From Welwitschia mirabilis (lineage: Eukaryota > Gnetophyta > Gnetopsida > Welwitschiales), in NCBI GenBank assembly GCA_051453625.1, contig JBOZIK010000001.1:287825725-287846062 (forward strand): a DNA stretch of 20,338 nt, written 5' to 3'. The notes under the pieces are model-generated. The model made no database searches, was not told the origin of the DNA, and saw nothing but the letters and a program-made list of their open reading frames with translations. The position numbers and the translations under genes are program-made. Positions 1 to 9,381 of the stretch are shown here, piece by piece (positions within the stretch are counted from its first letter, which is position 1; every line of letters begins with the position of its first letter).

Positions 1-250
1 AGGTCTAGTTGACCTCATAAAAATTCGGTCGATCCCTTTCCTCTTAGTCTGGGACTTAGTTGTAATCTCCTCAAATCCAGTCTACCCCATGAATGTTTAG
101 TCAACTCCTTTCCTCTTGATTTGGGACTATTGGTTCTTGAGATCATAGGTCGGTTAACCCCTTTATAATCCAGTCAATCCCTCTAGGTTTAGTTCATTTC
201 TTTGTGACTTCTTTAGGTGCAGTAAATTCCTTTAGAATTTGGTCGACCTC
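1..250 (-). repeat. SIRE/Maximus-type LTR fragment (U3 word cluster)
   Basis: No reading frame is visible. The stretch is built of short, irregularly spaced words of the form GGTCGACC, GTTAACCCC, AGTCAATCCC and AGTTGACC, each usually followed by CCCT-like letters. The same word set, in the same orientation, lies at 19600-19930 inside a much clearer minus-oriented SIRE-type LTR. On that basis this is probably the U3 part of a minus-oriented LTR cut by the window edge and truncated before about 350. The words are near-palindromic, so orientation rests on the flanking CCCT context and is not certain. Confidence 0.5.
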
Positions 251-379
251 CACTAGAGGTAAACATAACTAAGTAGTTTCTCTAGTACATTTTGGTTCAA
301 ATCTTTCATCTACAAAACTCAATCTCATCTGCACACAATATGTAACAATTTGCATTACACCAGAGAAATTACTTTAACA

Positions 380-660
380 TTAATTGAAAAAAATAATCTA
401 ATAGAGGAGACCAAGGTTAAAAATGTAGATGACAAATAGGTTAAATATGAGCAATAGGATAATGCTTTGATTAAAGCCCATCAAGAACTCTATGGTAAAA
501 GCAAGAAGATACTCAAGAAAGATAATAACCTTAATAAATATATGGCCAAAATTAAAGGAGAAAATAAGGTCANNNNNNNNNNTAACTATGACAAATAGAT
601 TAGATATCTTCAAGAAGTTTTCAAAGATAGGTAATAAGAATATAAGTGTATCTTATTAAA
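380..660 (+). pseudogene. Copia gag-pol spacer, coiled-coil-like fragment
   Basis: One forward frame reads as a lysine-, glutamate- and leucine-rich stretch (for example ALIKAHQELYGKSKKILKK) with only scattered stops, continuing past a 10-base gap. Low-complexity charged helices of this type lie between gag and the protease/gag-pre-integrase part of SIRE-type copia polyproteins. There is no catalytic motif. Assignment rests on composition and on its position about 500 bp ahead of the gag-pre-integrase domain. The antisense open frame over 398-613 is a shadow of this sequence. Confidence 0.5.
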
Positions 661-1149
661 AATTAAGGAATTACATAAAATTATTTTCAACTTTTCTATA
701 CATAATCACTTGTTGAAAAATATTATTCAAGTAAAGGAATTCTAGTAATAAGAATGGATTGGATTACATGCCACTACTTTTGTCTTTCTCTGTTTTCACA
801 TTCTCAAGTATAACCTTTTCAATCTTAAATAGTAAATGTTTACTTTTAAAAGGTAATAGATCAAGTGATTTTCAATCTTACTCACATATTGCTAAATTTA
901 GTAAAAAATTAGGAAGTATCTTATTTTTCATTTTTATAATATTTTTAAATAGACTAAAATAAATCTTTATGTTAGTAATATGTTTTCTATGTTTTATAAC
1001 TTACTTGAGTTTTATGTGATTAGAAAAATATCAAATTTTGATATTAGATAAGTAATGTTAAAGCTTATAAGTTTTTTCTTTTAATTTAGTAAACTTTATT
1101 TACTATTATTAATGTTTACTACTATTTTAAAAGTCGATGTTTAAAGAAC
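661..1149. other. AT-rich stretch between copia fragments, no gene recognised
   Basis: In an intact SIRE-like element this interval would carry the gag zinc knuckle and the protease. A Cys-Phe-His stretch near 790 could be a wrecked zinc knuckle, but I cannot support it. The forward open frame at 759-962 is hydrophobic, matches no copia domain I know and is short enough to be chance in AT-rich DNA. Nothing else is seen. Confidence 0.4.
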
Positions 1150-1620
1150 TTGATAAAGGATACTAGTAGATTTACAAACATAGAGAAGTGTAATGGATAT
1201 TTTGTTACTTTTATAGATAATGAAAAGGTAGTGATAGAAGGAATTAAAACTATTAGAGATAAGAATGTTTTCATTATCCATAATATGATATACATAAATA
1301 GGCTGAAACATAAACTCTTCAATACTAGTAAAATTTATGATAAAGGTATGTAGGTTTTTCTCAATGCTTCTAATTATCATGTGTTAAAGAGAAGTGGTAA
1401 AGTAACTTTTTATAGTATTAGGAATGAAAAAAATTATTTTATTAGGCACTAACAAGGAAGTAAACACTCATTTTCAACCTTCTCAAATGAAAGTAGACTT
1501 TAGCATAAACATCTAAGTCATGTTAAATATAAAAATCTTACAACATAGCTAAGCATGGTCTAGTAAAGGGTATGCTCAAAATCAACAAAATAAAAGAATA
1601 GTTATGTGAAGTATGTTAAT
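1150..1620 (+). pseudogene. Copia gag-pre-integrase domain
   Basis: A forward frame opens at 1150 and runs 67 codons. It matches the start of the gag-pre-integrase region of copia pol: a SRFTNIEK segment (the family has a threonine/phenylalanine segment before a glycine turn), then GYFVTFIDNEKVVIEG, then NMIYINRLKHKLFN, the counterpart of the conserved 'leu-val-x-gly-leu-lys-his-asn-leu' stretch. Further on, HKHLSHV near 1504-1524 matches the His-x-x-Leu-Gly-His zinc-binding part, and a Leu-Cys-Glu-Val-Cys remnant near 1600-1615 supplies the cysteine pair of the HHCC integrase zinc site. Several stops (at about 1351, 1450 and 1590) break it. The two antisense open frames at 1122-1380 are shadows. 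Confidence 0.9.
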
Positions 1621-1674
1621 TAGATAATGAATATTATATTCAACATTGATTAAATGATATCCTATAGAGCTTTA

Positions 1675-2130
1675 AGCCTACTTTATATAGACTTGATATG
1701 ACTAGTTCTAGTTAAAAGCCTTGGCAAGAAATAGATATGTAATAGTTATAGTTGATAACTTCTTAAGATTATGTGGGNNNNNNNNNNTATAATAATAAGG
1801 ATTTTTTTAAAGTATTAGATAAAAATTAGATAATGAAATATGCCTTAACATTAAGAAAATAGAAGTGATCATGGTGAAGATCCTTAAAATGAGAATTTTA
1901 ATTTCTAATGTTAAAATAAGGGATTTGTTCATGATTTTTTTAGCTCTCAGGGTACTCAAAAAAAATTGGTGTACTTGAAAATAAGAATATAGTATTATTA
2001 AAAAAAAAAAAAAATCATGCTAAAAGAAAGGACATACCCAAGAGATTTTGGGCAAAGGATTTTAAAACTACTTGTTGCATTTCCGACTAAGCTTATCCAA
2101 GACTTGTAAGAACTAAAACTTCCTATTAGC
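1675..2130 (+). pseudogene. Copia integrase catalytic core (DDE)
   Basis: All three acidic positions of the copia integrase core are still readable, in different frames. The first Asp is in YRLDMTSSS (codon 1695-1697). It is followed, after a frameshift, by RYVIVIVDNF, the typical beta-strand before the second Asp. The second Asp lies in RSDHGE (codon 1867-1869), and the Glu is in IGVLENKN (codon 1977-1979), matching the family's NGVVERKNR block. GFVHDFFSSQGT corresponds to the conserved stretch ahead of that Glu, and KRFWAKDFKTTC to the Phe-Trp-Ala-Glu segment after it. A 10-N gap at 1778 removes part of the core, and a poly-A run near 2000 adds a slippage-prone site. Inactive. Confidence 0.92.
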
Positions 2131-2640
2131 TTTGAAAGGATAAGATTCAAATATATGCTACTTTGAATTTTTATTGAAACTTCTTCATACTAAAAGATGT
2201 TAAAAATATTAAGAAATTTAACTTTACATTTTTAGAGAACATATTTCTTGATCTATTTAAGACTAATAAAGTATATCATGTATTTAACTTGAGTTCAAAA
2301 AAAGTGTAAGAGTGTGTTTATGTTATAAATAATAAAGGATAAAATAATCTTGAATATGATGAAGAAGAACTACAATTAATAACTAAATGAATTAAGTCCA
2401 AAACCCAAACTTCAACTTTTCCTCTTCTAGCCCTTCTTCATTACCTAAGAAATTAATTACTTTATGTGCTTAATAAAAACTCAAAGAAATCATAGAGCTT
2501 AAGGATTTATCAATTGATTTAGTTATTGATAATGTCTTTAATAAGATAAAGATGAAAAGTTTTATCTATGGAAATGTATACTTTAGCTGTACCCTAATAC
2601 CTAAGAAATTTCAAGAAACTAAAAATGATGAGAAATGAAT
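2131..2640 (+). pseudogene. Copia integrase C-terminal part and linker to RT
   Basis: The segment DVKNIKKFNFTFLENIFLD at 2190-2250, followed by NKVYHVFNL, matches the copia block that follows the integrase core: 'lys-phe-asp-x-lys-ser-x-glu-gly-ile-phe-leu-gly-tyr', then 'lys-ala-tyr-arg-val-phe-asn'. Position 2300-2580 is a low-complexity linker, as is usual before RT. From about 2600 the frame reads PKKFQETKNDEK, a stop, then MNLIQERLNKF. This is the 'pro-lys-x-phe-lys-glu-ala ... trp-x-x-ala-met-gln-glu-glu-leu' opening of the RT domain, with the tryptophan replaced by the stop. Confidence 0.85.
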
Positions 2641-2673
2641 GAATTTAATTCAAGAAAGACTAAATAAATTTAA

Positions 2674-2897
2674 NNNNNNNNNNNNNNNNNNNNNNNNNNN
2701 NNNNNNNNNNNNNNNNNNNNNNNNNNNNNNNNNNNNNNNNNNNNNNNNNNNNNNNNNNNNNNNNNNNNNNNNNNNNNNNNNNNNNNNNNNNNNNNNNNNN
2801 NNNNNNNNNNNNNNNNNNNNNNNNNNNNNNNNNNNNNNNNNNNNNNNNNNNNNNNNNNNNNNNNNNNNNNNNNNNNNNNNNNNNNNNNNNNNNNNNN
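2674..2897. other. 224-base assembly gap inside reverse transcriptase
   Basis: All bases are N. The gap begins a few codons into the RT domain and ends just before the NG-x-L-x-E-x-V-Y block, so it hides the fingers part of RT. Unlike the 100-N runs in this window it has no duplicated flanks and its length is not a placeholder value, so it was probably sized by read pairs. Confidence 0.95.
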
Positions 2898-3560
2898 TTT
2901 AAATAAATTATTATATGTAGAATAATTCCCTAGTTCTTAAGAACTAGGTTCTCCTAACAATGTTTATAGATTGAATAAGGCTCTCTATAGATGAAATAAA
3001 GTATTCCAAGCATGGTATGAAAAATTATCTCATTTCATTTTTTAACATGATTTTATTATAGCTAAGATAGGTAATAAATTATTTATTAAGAAGATAAAAT
3101 CTAATTTCCTTCTAGTACAAATTTATATTGATGATATTTTTTTTTGGCTCTACTCTCGATTCACTATCTTATGACTTTGTCAAACTAATAACTAATCAAT
3201 TTGTAAAATAAGTCATTTAGATGAGATTTAGATATTTCTTAGTTTATATATAAAACAAAGAAATAATGTTGTCCTTCTACTAGGACAAAAATGTTTGGGT
3301 GAACTAATGAAGAAATTTAACTTGAAAATTAGTAGTTTGTCTCTACACCAAGGGTTATAAATGATAATATCAATTCTAATGATAAAGAAAAGGTTGTAGA
3401 TATAAAATTATATTGAATCATCATTATAAATCTACTCTACCTCATGAAAAATAGGTCTAACATCATTTTTTCTATACAATGTTATGCTAGGTATTAAATT
3501 AAACCTAAAGAATCACATTTGAAAGATGTTAAGAGGATATAAATGTATGTAAAATCTACT
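2898..3560 (+). pseudogene. Copia reverse transcriptase (YIDD)
   Basis: After the gap the frame reads LNKLLYVE, a stop, then FPSS and NVYRLNKALYR, the copia 'val-tyr-x-leu-asn-lys-ala-leu-tyr-gly-leu-lys' block. FQAWYEKLSHF follows, then the active-site block LLVQIYIDDIFF with the catalytic YIDD at 3124-3135 (copia normally Tyr-Val-Asp-Asp; Ile is a common variant). Downstream, LIKQ-like and LMKKFNLKISSLSLH match the thumb region ahead of the 'met-ser-thr-pro' motif, and INLLYLMKNRSNIIFSIQCYARY corresponds to the 'ser-leu-leu-tyr-leu-thr-x-x-arg-pro-asp-ile' block. At least five stops or frameshifts break it. RT would copy element RNA into DNA in cytoplasmic particles; this copy is dead. Confidence 0.93.
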
Positions 3561-4087
3561 TTATGCTATGATATTTTGATCTCTAGAAATACTACTTCAT
3601 ATTTATATAATTTTTGTAATGCTAATTGGGCTAGATCTAGGCATGATAGGAAGACTACTCATCATCATCACTCCTTTCTATGATTATATCTAATGAGTTA
3701 AACTCATAAGAAATATACTTGCACCCTCTTAACTATAAAAGTAGAACATGCAGTAGCTAAAAGTTTTGTAGATCATTTCTTGTGAATCCATCATATGCTT
3801 AAAGATTTAGATATCTATGCATGTAATATGTTCATATTCTATGATAATTCTATTGTAATCAATATCTTAAATAATCTTGTGATCTACTCTAGTACCAAAC
3901 ACATGGATATTCATCATCACTTCATTAAAGGTTATGTTATAATTTCAATCTTGAATACATAACAACTAATAAACAAGTTGTTAACATTTGTATTAAACCT
4001 ATTTTCTAAGAGAGATTTATGTTACTATATAAAACTCTCAATCTTAGGCCTTGTCATTGATCTTTCTATGTATTCTAACCAATCTTA
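3561..4087 (+). pseudogene. Copia RNase H domain and pol C-terminus
   Basis: The RNase H landmarks of copia are visible in order. NFCNANWARSRHDRKTT at about 3610-3660 is the 'asp-ala-asp-trp-ala' first acidic block, with Asp changed to Asn. TIKVEHAVAKS at 3732-3765 stands for 'ser-thr-ala-glu-ala-glu-tyr', keeping the Glu at 3744-3746. FYDNSIVIN near 3837 is the 'tyr-cys-asp-asn' block, keeping the Asp, and SSTKHMDIHHHFIK at 3889-3930 is the C-terminal helix. LFSKRDLCYYI near 4000 is the usual 'thr-lys-pro-leu' tail, after which similarity ends. One acidic residue is lost and stops are frequent. Confidence 0.9.
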
Positions 4088-4089
4088 AT

Positions 4090-5152
4090 AATCCCAAACA
4101 TTGTATCTATTTTAGTTTTTAGAGATTAGTAAATTTTCTTTTTCTTAAAGATCACCCATTCTTTTCTTATCTCTTAGTAGGTTAAATACATATCTATTAA
4201 GTTAATCTTTCTTTATTCTCCTTGAATAAATATTTGTTTAAGTCTTATTTGGTTTAGTACCATATTTTAAACTAATGACTTCCTGTTACTTAGTTTTTCT
4301 CAACCTCTTATATGGTTGATTCCCTATACTTAACTATTTAACTATCCTATTCTTAGATGTATAGTTTTTTTTCTCAAGTGGTTAACTAGTATTCTTAGGA
4401 GGTTAACTACTCTCATTCTAAAGCTATATTATCTTTTAAAAGGGTTGTCTACCTATTCCGAAGGGTTAACCACCTACTATTAATTTATCCTATCCTATAA
4501 ATGGGGCATGAGGATTCATCATATCCATTTTTCTTAGTGTGTCCACTTACTTATTTTGTAATTTTAATTAGCATACTATGTGATTTTAGAGTTTCTTAGT
4601 TGCTTAGTTTAGGTTCCCATGTGGAGCTAACACATTTTTAGTCACTTTGTAGATTTCATTAAGTTTGATTAAGATCTTTTCTATCTTTATTTTTTTCCTT
4701 ATTTTCTTTCTTTCTAATCTTTCTCTTAATGTTTCATCTTATACTTAGCTTAATTATTATTCTTTTCATCTATCTATTCTAGATCTAATAAAATTTCATC
4801 AAAATTATGAAAATTTTCGTTTTCATCACTTGAATTAAAATTCTTTGATTTAAAATTTCTTATCTTTATTTCTTCACATCTATTATTAATCACTATCATG
4901 TCTTTCATTTATTAGAATAAGTCATGCTTATTTGATTAGATTTTATCAAAATTCTACTTACATGTATCATGGGTTATGTAATGAATATTTGATGAAATTT
5001 CTAATATAGCTAAGAATTTCATTGAAAATTTGTTATTATCTATAATTCATCTCATAGTAATATATTTACAAACTTTGGTATTGTTTTAATTTTCTATATA
5101 CCTTATGTATAATGTTTATTATGAGGTTATAATTATATACTTTAAATGCAAG
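4090..5152 (+). repeat. Non-coding LTR-like DNA with GGTTAAC words
   Basis: No reading frame is recognisable. From 4310 to 4480 there are repeated words such as GGTTGATTCCC, GTGGTTAACTAG, GGAGGTTAACTAC and AAGGGTTAACCAC. This is the reverse orientation of the words at 1-250 and the same orientation as those at 7550-7750. They end just upstream of CCTATAAATGGGGC (4492), a good plant TATA box, so the stretch looks like U3 followed by R/U5 of a plus-oriented LTR. It has no clear start and I could not align it convincingly to the LTR that begins at 7285. It could be the 3' LTR of the copia element to its left or the 5' LTR of a second element holding the ORF at 5153. From 4680 on it is T/C-rich and featureless. 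Confidence 0.45.
4492..4505 (+). promoter_or_regulatory. TATA box of an LTR-like segment
   Basis: CCTATAAATGGGGC stands at the end of the GGTTAAC word cluster, the position where SIRE-type LTRs place their promoter. A comparable but weaker word, CTATAAGTAAGC, occurs at about 7771 after the second GGTTAAC cluster. Bases around both (CTATAA, then GCAT, then GAT) look alike, which suggests related LTRs. Confidence 0.45.
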
Positions 5153-6450
5153 ATGGCATCTAAAGTAAGAGGATATCTTTCTCAATCTTCTAAAGTCAAT
5201 GAAGTAGAGGAGTTTTCATCTTATGGATAGCAAGAAGACTTGTTAGTCAAGATGGATTATGATTCCAGAATCGAGTATAAAATTGAATTTAAGAAAAAAA
5301 TAGTACTCAGAGATCATGTAGTGGATGTAAATAGTTTTAAGAGCTTTACCAAGACTATTGTGCAAATCTTTCAATATCAAAGATGGGAATCATTTATAGA
5401 TCCACATGTAGAGTTATTATATAGGTTATTGGCTATTTAACAATAATGCTAAAGTGGTCATCATTTATAATGTAATTGTCCAAATGAAGATATTAAGAAT
5501 TGACTTTAAAGTAATACGTGGATTTATTACTTAGATACTAAATATTACCTGTGGAGGCATAAATGATCTTATTTTTAATGGTTTTTAGTATCGTCATTAC
5601 TTTCAACATGTACATGAGTTATATGGATGAGACTTTTATTGGGAATCAACCAATGCATTTAAATAGATTCATATTACTTCTTTTTATTATGTGTTGCATT
5701 TAATTTTTGGATATATTATTCTCCCTCTAAATGGAAACAAGAATGAGTTTACTTTATACTAACTTAAATTCTTGCATTGGCTCTACATGCAAATATAAGT
5801 TTATGCACGAATCTTAATATTTAAATTCATGGTTCATATCTAATAATATAAGAATAATACAACATGATATGGAGATTTAATTATGCTCATCTATAAGAAA
5901 TATAAGACACCTCTTTAGTAGCATAATGTTACCCTCTTGCATCTTTCATAACCCTTAAACTTCTTAGCTTTGATTCTTATACACATTTTTCAAGGACATA
6001 TCAATACTAAGGCATGTCAGAGAGCCATATCCTACTACTCTTCTAGATCACACTTGTATGATACTAGATCTAGAGGTAGTAGTGATCTAGCAATTAACAT
6101 GATTTAATCTATATTTATTTAGATCTATGAGTAAGTTCAAAGCTAGTACAGTATTATTTACCTCCTAGAGGAAATTAGAGTGATTACATACAAAAGTTGA
6201 GTAGATGTATAGTTATCTCCTAATCTTACATTTTTAAGGACTTTAAAACCCACTCCTCCTTTAGATTATTAGGTATTCCCTCTAAAAGAAAAAACATAGA
6301 AGGAAGAAGTCAAAGTAGGAGAAGAAGAGTAGGAAGAACCAGGGGAAAAAATAGAGGAATTAAAAGAAAAAAATAAGGAAGATGAATATAAATAAAAGTT
6401 AAGTTAGGATTCAATAATAAAAATTTAGAAGTTGGAGGAGACACCACCCT
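5153..6450 (+). pseudogene. Broken ORF like the plant transposon / env-like family
   Basis: The first ATG is at 5153 and the frame stays open to 5440, 95 codons with one stop (5228). It starts with a Ser-rich MASKVRGYLSQSSKV head. Then RIEYKIEFKKKIVLRDHVVD, IFQYQRWESFIDPHVELL and, after frameshifts, RGFIT-stop-ILNITCGGINDL and LHLIFGYIILPLNGNKNE follow the block order of the putative plant transposon protein family: Arg-x-Val start, Gly-Trp block, 'val-arg-gly' block, then 'leu-leu-his-his-ile ... leu-pro-arg-x-gly ... glu-val'. LALILIHIFQGHINTK near 5965 fits its 'leu-pro-tyr-gly ... leu-thr-x-ile-phe' block. From 6280 it is very rich in Glu and Lys, a typical tail. Such ORFs occur in plant LTR elements and are sometimes labelled envelope-like. 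No signal peptide or membrane helix is seen. Function unknown; family call moderate. Confidence 0.58.
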
Positions 6451-7272
6451 AGTTTGAGCCTATACATCTAGCATCATCACCTCATCATAAGGTGATACCT
6501 CTAAAGATAACATTATGGCCTTCATTATACTACCTTTATTATCTCTTTAGATTAAGATTTATCTATACTTCTTAGACATTCCACACCAATAGGATACCTT
6601 CTTCGTTAACCACTTAATCATCATTTACTTTAAGAGACATAGTACAATTATAAGGGATCCAACATTGAGTCCAGTGAGGTCTTAGTGATATCTATTTTAT
6701 TGTTGTTTCTCTTTTCATACATTGAATTGTTCACATTCACTATTATCATTAATGATAAGGGGAAAGAGACTTTAAAAAGTTTTTACTTGTTTATACTAAA
6801 TTTTTGCTAGTTATGATTACTTTTTCTAGTATAGGAACTATTGTAACACTATTCTTGTCTAAGATAGTACTATTTTAATGCATAATGTTTTTAATTTAAC
6901 ATGCTTTATTAATAGTTAGAATTTCTATGGTAATAAAGAATATAGAGATCATTGTAAGTTTTTACTTTCTATTCATTATTTCCATAGTTGATAGACATAA
7001 GTTTTAAACTTGATGAAATATTTTATGTCTACATAACTTATACTTTAATTAAAATAATTATAATTTCTAGATAAATTTTATCTTATGGATCTTTCTAATA
7101 TACTCTTACATTTTTATGCTTTTAGAGTTTTGAAATTTCATTTTTTATTGTTTATCTCTAATCCATACTTTTATTGTACTACTTATTAATATATTCTTAT
7201 AGGAGATGCACAAGTCAAGGGTAACATAGATTAAAGAAAAGAATCAAAGAAGATTCAGTCATCATAAATGAT
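6451..7272 (+). other. AT-rich tail between env-like ORF and polypurine tract
   Basis: T-rich DNA with many stops in all frames. TTCTTATAGGAG at about 7195 resembles an intron acceptor, and the following 70 bases (GATGCACAAGTCAAGG...) are A/G-rich and lead straight into the polypurine tract, so a spliced or simply untranslated 3' end of the ORF is possible. Nothing else is seen. Confidence 0.35.
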
Positions 7273-7283
7273 AAAGAGGGAGA
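7273..7283 (+). other. Polypurine tract of a SIRE-like element
   Basis: AAAGAGGGAGA followed by TTACTATGCC is close to the GGGGGAGATTGTT junction at the 3' LTR boundary of SIRE-type copia elements. There the purine run primes plus-strand DNA synthesis and the LTR starts just after GAT. The matching minus-strand version in this window (20075-20090) supports the reading. Confidence 0.6.
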
Positions 7284-7796
7284 TTACTATGCCTCTTAAT
7301 TGTTTATTGATAACAAACCAAATCCCTTATTCAAGTATTAATGTTTGAATGTTCGTACAAGACTTAAAGGAAGCCTACTAATTAAAGACATAAAGTTCTA
7401 GCTAACAAGGAACATGCTCAAATCACATAGAAGAATAGTTGAGGTGAAGAGATATATTATAGGACATAAAAATAATATAAAATCAATGGGTGGTAAATTA
7501 GCTACTACCTAAAAGTAAATTGCATGTTGCATAAAAATTTAACAAAATATCCTATGGTTAACTAGCTTTACTATGGGTTAACTTCTTGCTACATATGAAA
7601 TACATCTCTTCAATGAGTGGTTAAGCATTCTTCCTATGGGTTTAACTACCTAATAATTACAAGTTATAATACATTTTCAACCAAAGGGTAATTGGTTATG
7701 AACAGGCACCCATTGCTAAGGGGTCAATTAACAACCATTAAGGGATTAACTATTATGCACTCTACTGTCACTATAAGTAAGCATTAAAGATGAGCT

Positions 7797-7883
7797 ATAA
7801 TTATTTTTTGAATGTCTTGGGATTCTAAGAAATCATTCTAATTTTTCAAATACTAATATTTCTTTAATATTTAGTCAACAATA
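7797..7883 (+). repeat. Direct repeat A, left copy, abutting 100-N gap
   Basis: These 87 bases recur at 7984-8070 with a handful of substitutions and no length change, starting and ending exactly at the gap. The most economical explanation is two overlapping contig ends that were not merged. Confidence 0.9.
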
Positions 7884-7983
7884 NNNNNNNNNNNNNNNNN
7901 NNNNNNNNNNNNNNNNNNNNNNNNNNNNNNNNNNNNNNNNNNNNNNNNNNNNNNNNNNNNNNNNNNNNNNNNNNNNNNNNNNN

Positions 7984-8070
7984 GTAATTATTTTTTAAAT
8001 GTCTTGGGATTCTAAGAATTCATTCTAATTCTTAAAATACTAATATTTCTTTTATATTTAGTCAACAATA
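7984..8070 (+). repeat. Direct repeat A, right copy, abutting 100-N gap
   Basis: Right-hand partner of the 87-bp repeat at 7797-7883. It begins at the first base after the gap, and sequence continues into unique DNA after GTCAACAATA, the last shared word. Confidence 0.9.
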
Positions 8071-8300
8071 TCTAGAATCTACTTGATATAAATAGAAACA
8101 TTATTATATTAATTAAGAACTTTTATGCCCTTAATCATTAAGCTAGAATTTTAAGCAATGCACTTCATATCTCATCTCTTTTATTTTACTTTTATTATAT
8201 CACTTTATCTAGTTATAATTATTACTAGCTAAGGTTTCTTAAAGGCTAAGAATTGTTGTAAAATTTAATTATAAGATTAAGAACTACTGGACAGTTCCAT

Positions 8301-8754
8301 GAAAGTTTTAGGGAAGCTTTACTTATTAATTAAGAAAAAGGGTCTTATTTTCTAATTCTCATGATTTATTTGTCTTAAGTAATTTGTTTAATTATTATGC
8401 CTTTTAATTCACATTGATATTAAGCTTAATGTTACATTCTTAATTGTTACTTAGCTTAGTGTATCTATTTTCTCATCATAAAGTTAAGTTTTTCATTTAT
8501 TATTAAATCATCAAAACTAGAAATCACAAATAAGCTACCCTACTCACTCCTCCCCTCTAGGATAGATGATCCTAATAGGTGATATATTAGTTTGTTATTT
8601 AAAATTCATTTTTAGTTCACTATATGATATCTTATTTTATTTAACTTTTATAGTTATGGTATTCTTTTTGGAATGTTATCTTTGTCATTGATATTTAGTT
8701 TTTACACTAACTCCTAATATTTATGTTGAATATCTATGAGTAGTTGAGACTATT
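8301..8754. other. AT-rich DNA between LTR and minus-strand integrase
   Basis: No frame is recognisable on either strand. On the minus strand this is where the gypsy integrase C-terminal part should continue, but I cannot follow the frame past about 8755. CTCCTCCCCTCTAGGATAG near 8545 resembles the pyrimidine-rich motif with a GGATxxATCC turn that I recall near gypsy-type LTR ends; this is only an impression. Confidence 0.3.
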
Positions 8755-9205
8755 TTCTATAAATAACTTGATATAGGGGATATCCTAATGAATTTATCCA
8801 TGTAGTTATATATAACATAATATATCATTCAACTTCTTATACACTGCTTATTAGAATTAATCATCTTAACTAGTATTCACTTAATTTGTCAGTTAAAATT
8901 CTTAACTTAGCCATTTATTTGTGGATGATACGTAGTGAAGACCTAATGCATAATTCCTATTGACTCCACTATATTTTTTATAGTTTAATTAACAAAGTAT
9001 ATCCCTTAATCACTAAGAAGAATTCATGAATGTCAAAAATGTTGTAACATATCTTTTTTTAAAGAATTAATAAGTAGTTCTAATGTCATTGGTTTTGATG
9101 CTTTTACTTTCTACCCATTTTGTAATGAAGTTAATATGTATAATTATATATTGTTAATTGTTTGACTTATAAAATAATTCTATGAAGTCTCTATCTAAAC
9201 ATTAA
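8755..9205 (-). pseudogene. Ty3/gypsy integrase core (Athila/Tat-like), antisense
   Basis: Read on the minus strand. LDRDFIELF holds the first Asp (9187-9189). After a short gap comes QYIIIHINFITKWVES, the 'tyr-ile-leu-val-ala-val-asp-tyr-val-ser-lys-trp-val-glu' block. A frameshift leads to ILLSD, a stop, GIYFVN (second Asp at 9009-9011), then GIMH and VFTTYHPQING, the family's 'val-ser-thr-x-tyr-his-pro-gln-thr-asn-gly'. The third acidic residue is now Lys (8901-8903). INSNKQ, then YMDKFIRISPISSYL, matches 'asn-x-asn-arg ... tyr-lys-thr-pro-ile-gly-met-ser-pro-tyr'. The ISPISS and YHPQ wording fits non-chromoviral gypsy. Stops break it about every 15 codons. Opposite in strand to the gypsy element at 12.5-16.9 kb, so a separate insertion. 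Confidence 0.87.
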
Positions 9206-9381
9206 ATGATTCACATTTTAATATCATAATCATGGATGTTGTAACATCCAAAAATTGACATTTTAATTATTCATCAATGTATGTTTTTAAATTTCTTTTA
9301 CCTAATGTCATAAAAATATTTTTTTTTACTGATAATATACCTTAACACTATTATTTTACAAGATAAATATGACATTAAGAG

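Larger units (their letters stand above)
380..4087 (+). mobile_element. Degenerate Ty1/copia retrotransposon, pol region
   Basis: Colinear fragments of copia pol can be read in the three forward frames in the usual order: gag-pol spacer, gag-pre-integrase, integrase core, integrase C-terminal part, reverse transcriptase, RNase H. Integrase before RT is diagnostic of copia rather than gypsy. The order, spacing and the neighbouring SIRE-like LTRs suggest the SIRE/Maximus lineage, but this is inference. The element has no recognisable 5' gag, no primer-binding site and no proven LTR pair. Stops and single-base indels interrupt it throughout, and three N runs (573-582, 1778-1787, 2674-2897) remove sequence, the last taking out the first half of RT. 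It cannot encode a working polyprotein. Confidence 0.93.
7285..8300 (+). repeat. SIRE-like LTR, plus orientation (3' end vague)
   Basis: The segment starts after the polypurine tract; the canonical TG start is decayed to TA. It opens with ATGCCTCTTAATTG and TTGATAACAAACC, in the style of SIRE LTR starts. Between 7550 and 7750 it carries GGTTAAC words (CCTATGGTTAACTAG, TATGGGTTAACTTC, GGGATTAACTA), then a weak TATA word CTATAAGTAAGC near 7771. After that comes R/U5-like DNA with AGGTTTCTTAAAGGCTAAG and a TGTAA word around 8230-8260. The right boundary is a guess. The 100-N gap at 7884 with repeated flanks lies inside it. Confidence 0.5.

Noticed and set aside
1122-1380. Two antisense open frames over the copia gag-pre-integrase region
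   Set aside because: They mirror the forward strand, which clearly encodes copia blocks; no family match of their own.
1998-2014. Poly-A run as the tail of a processed retrocopy
   Set aside because: It lies inside the integrase core between motifs that continue in order on both sides, so it is an expanded A run, not a 3' tail.
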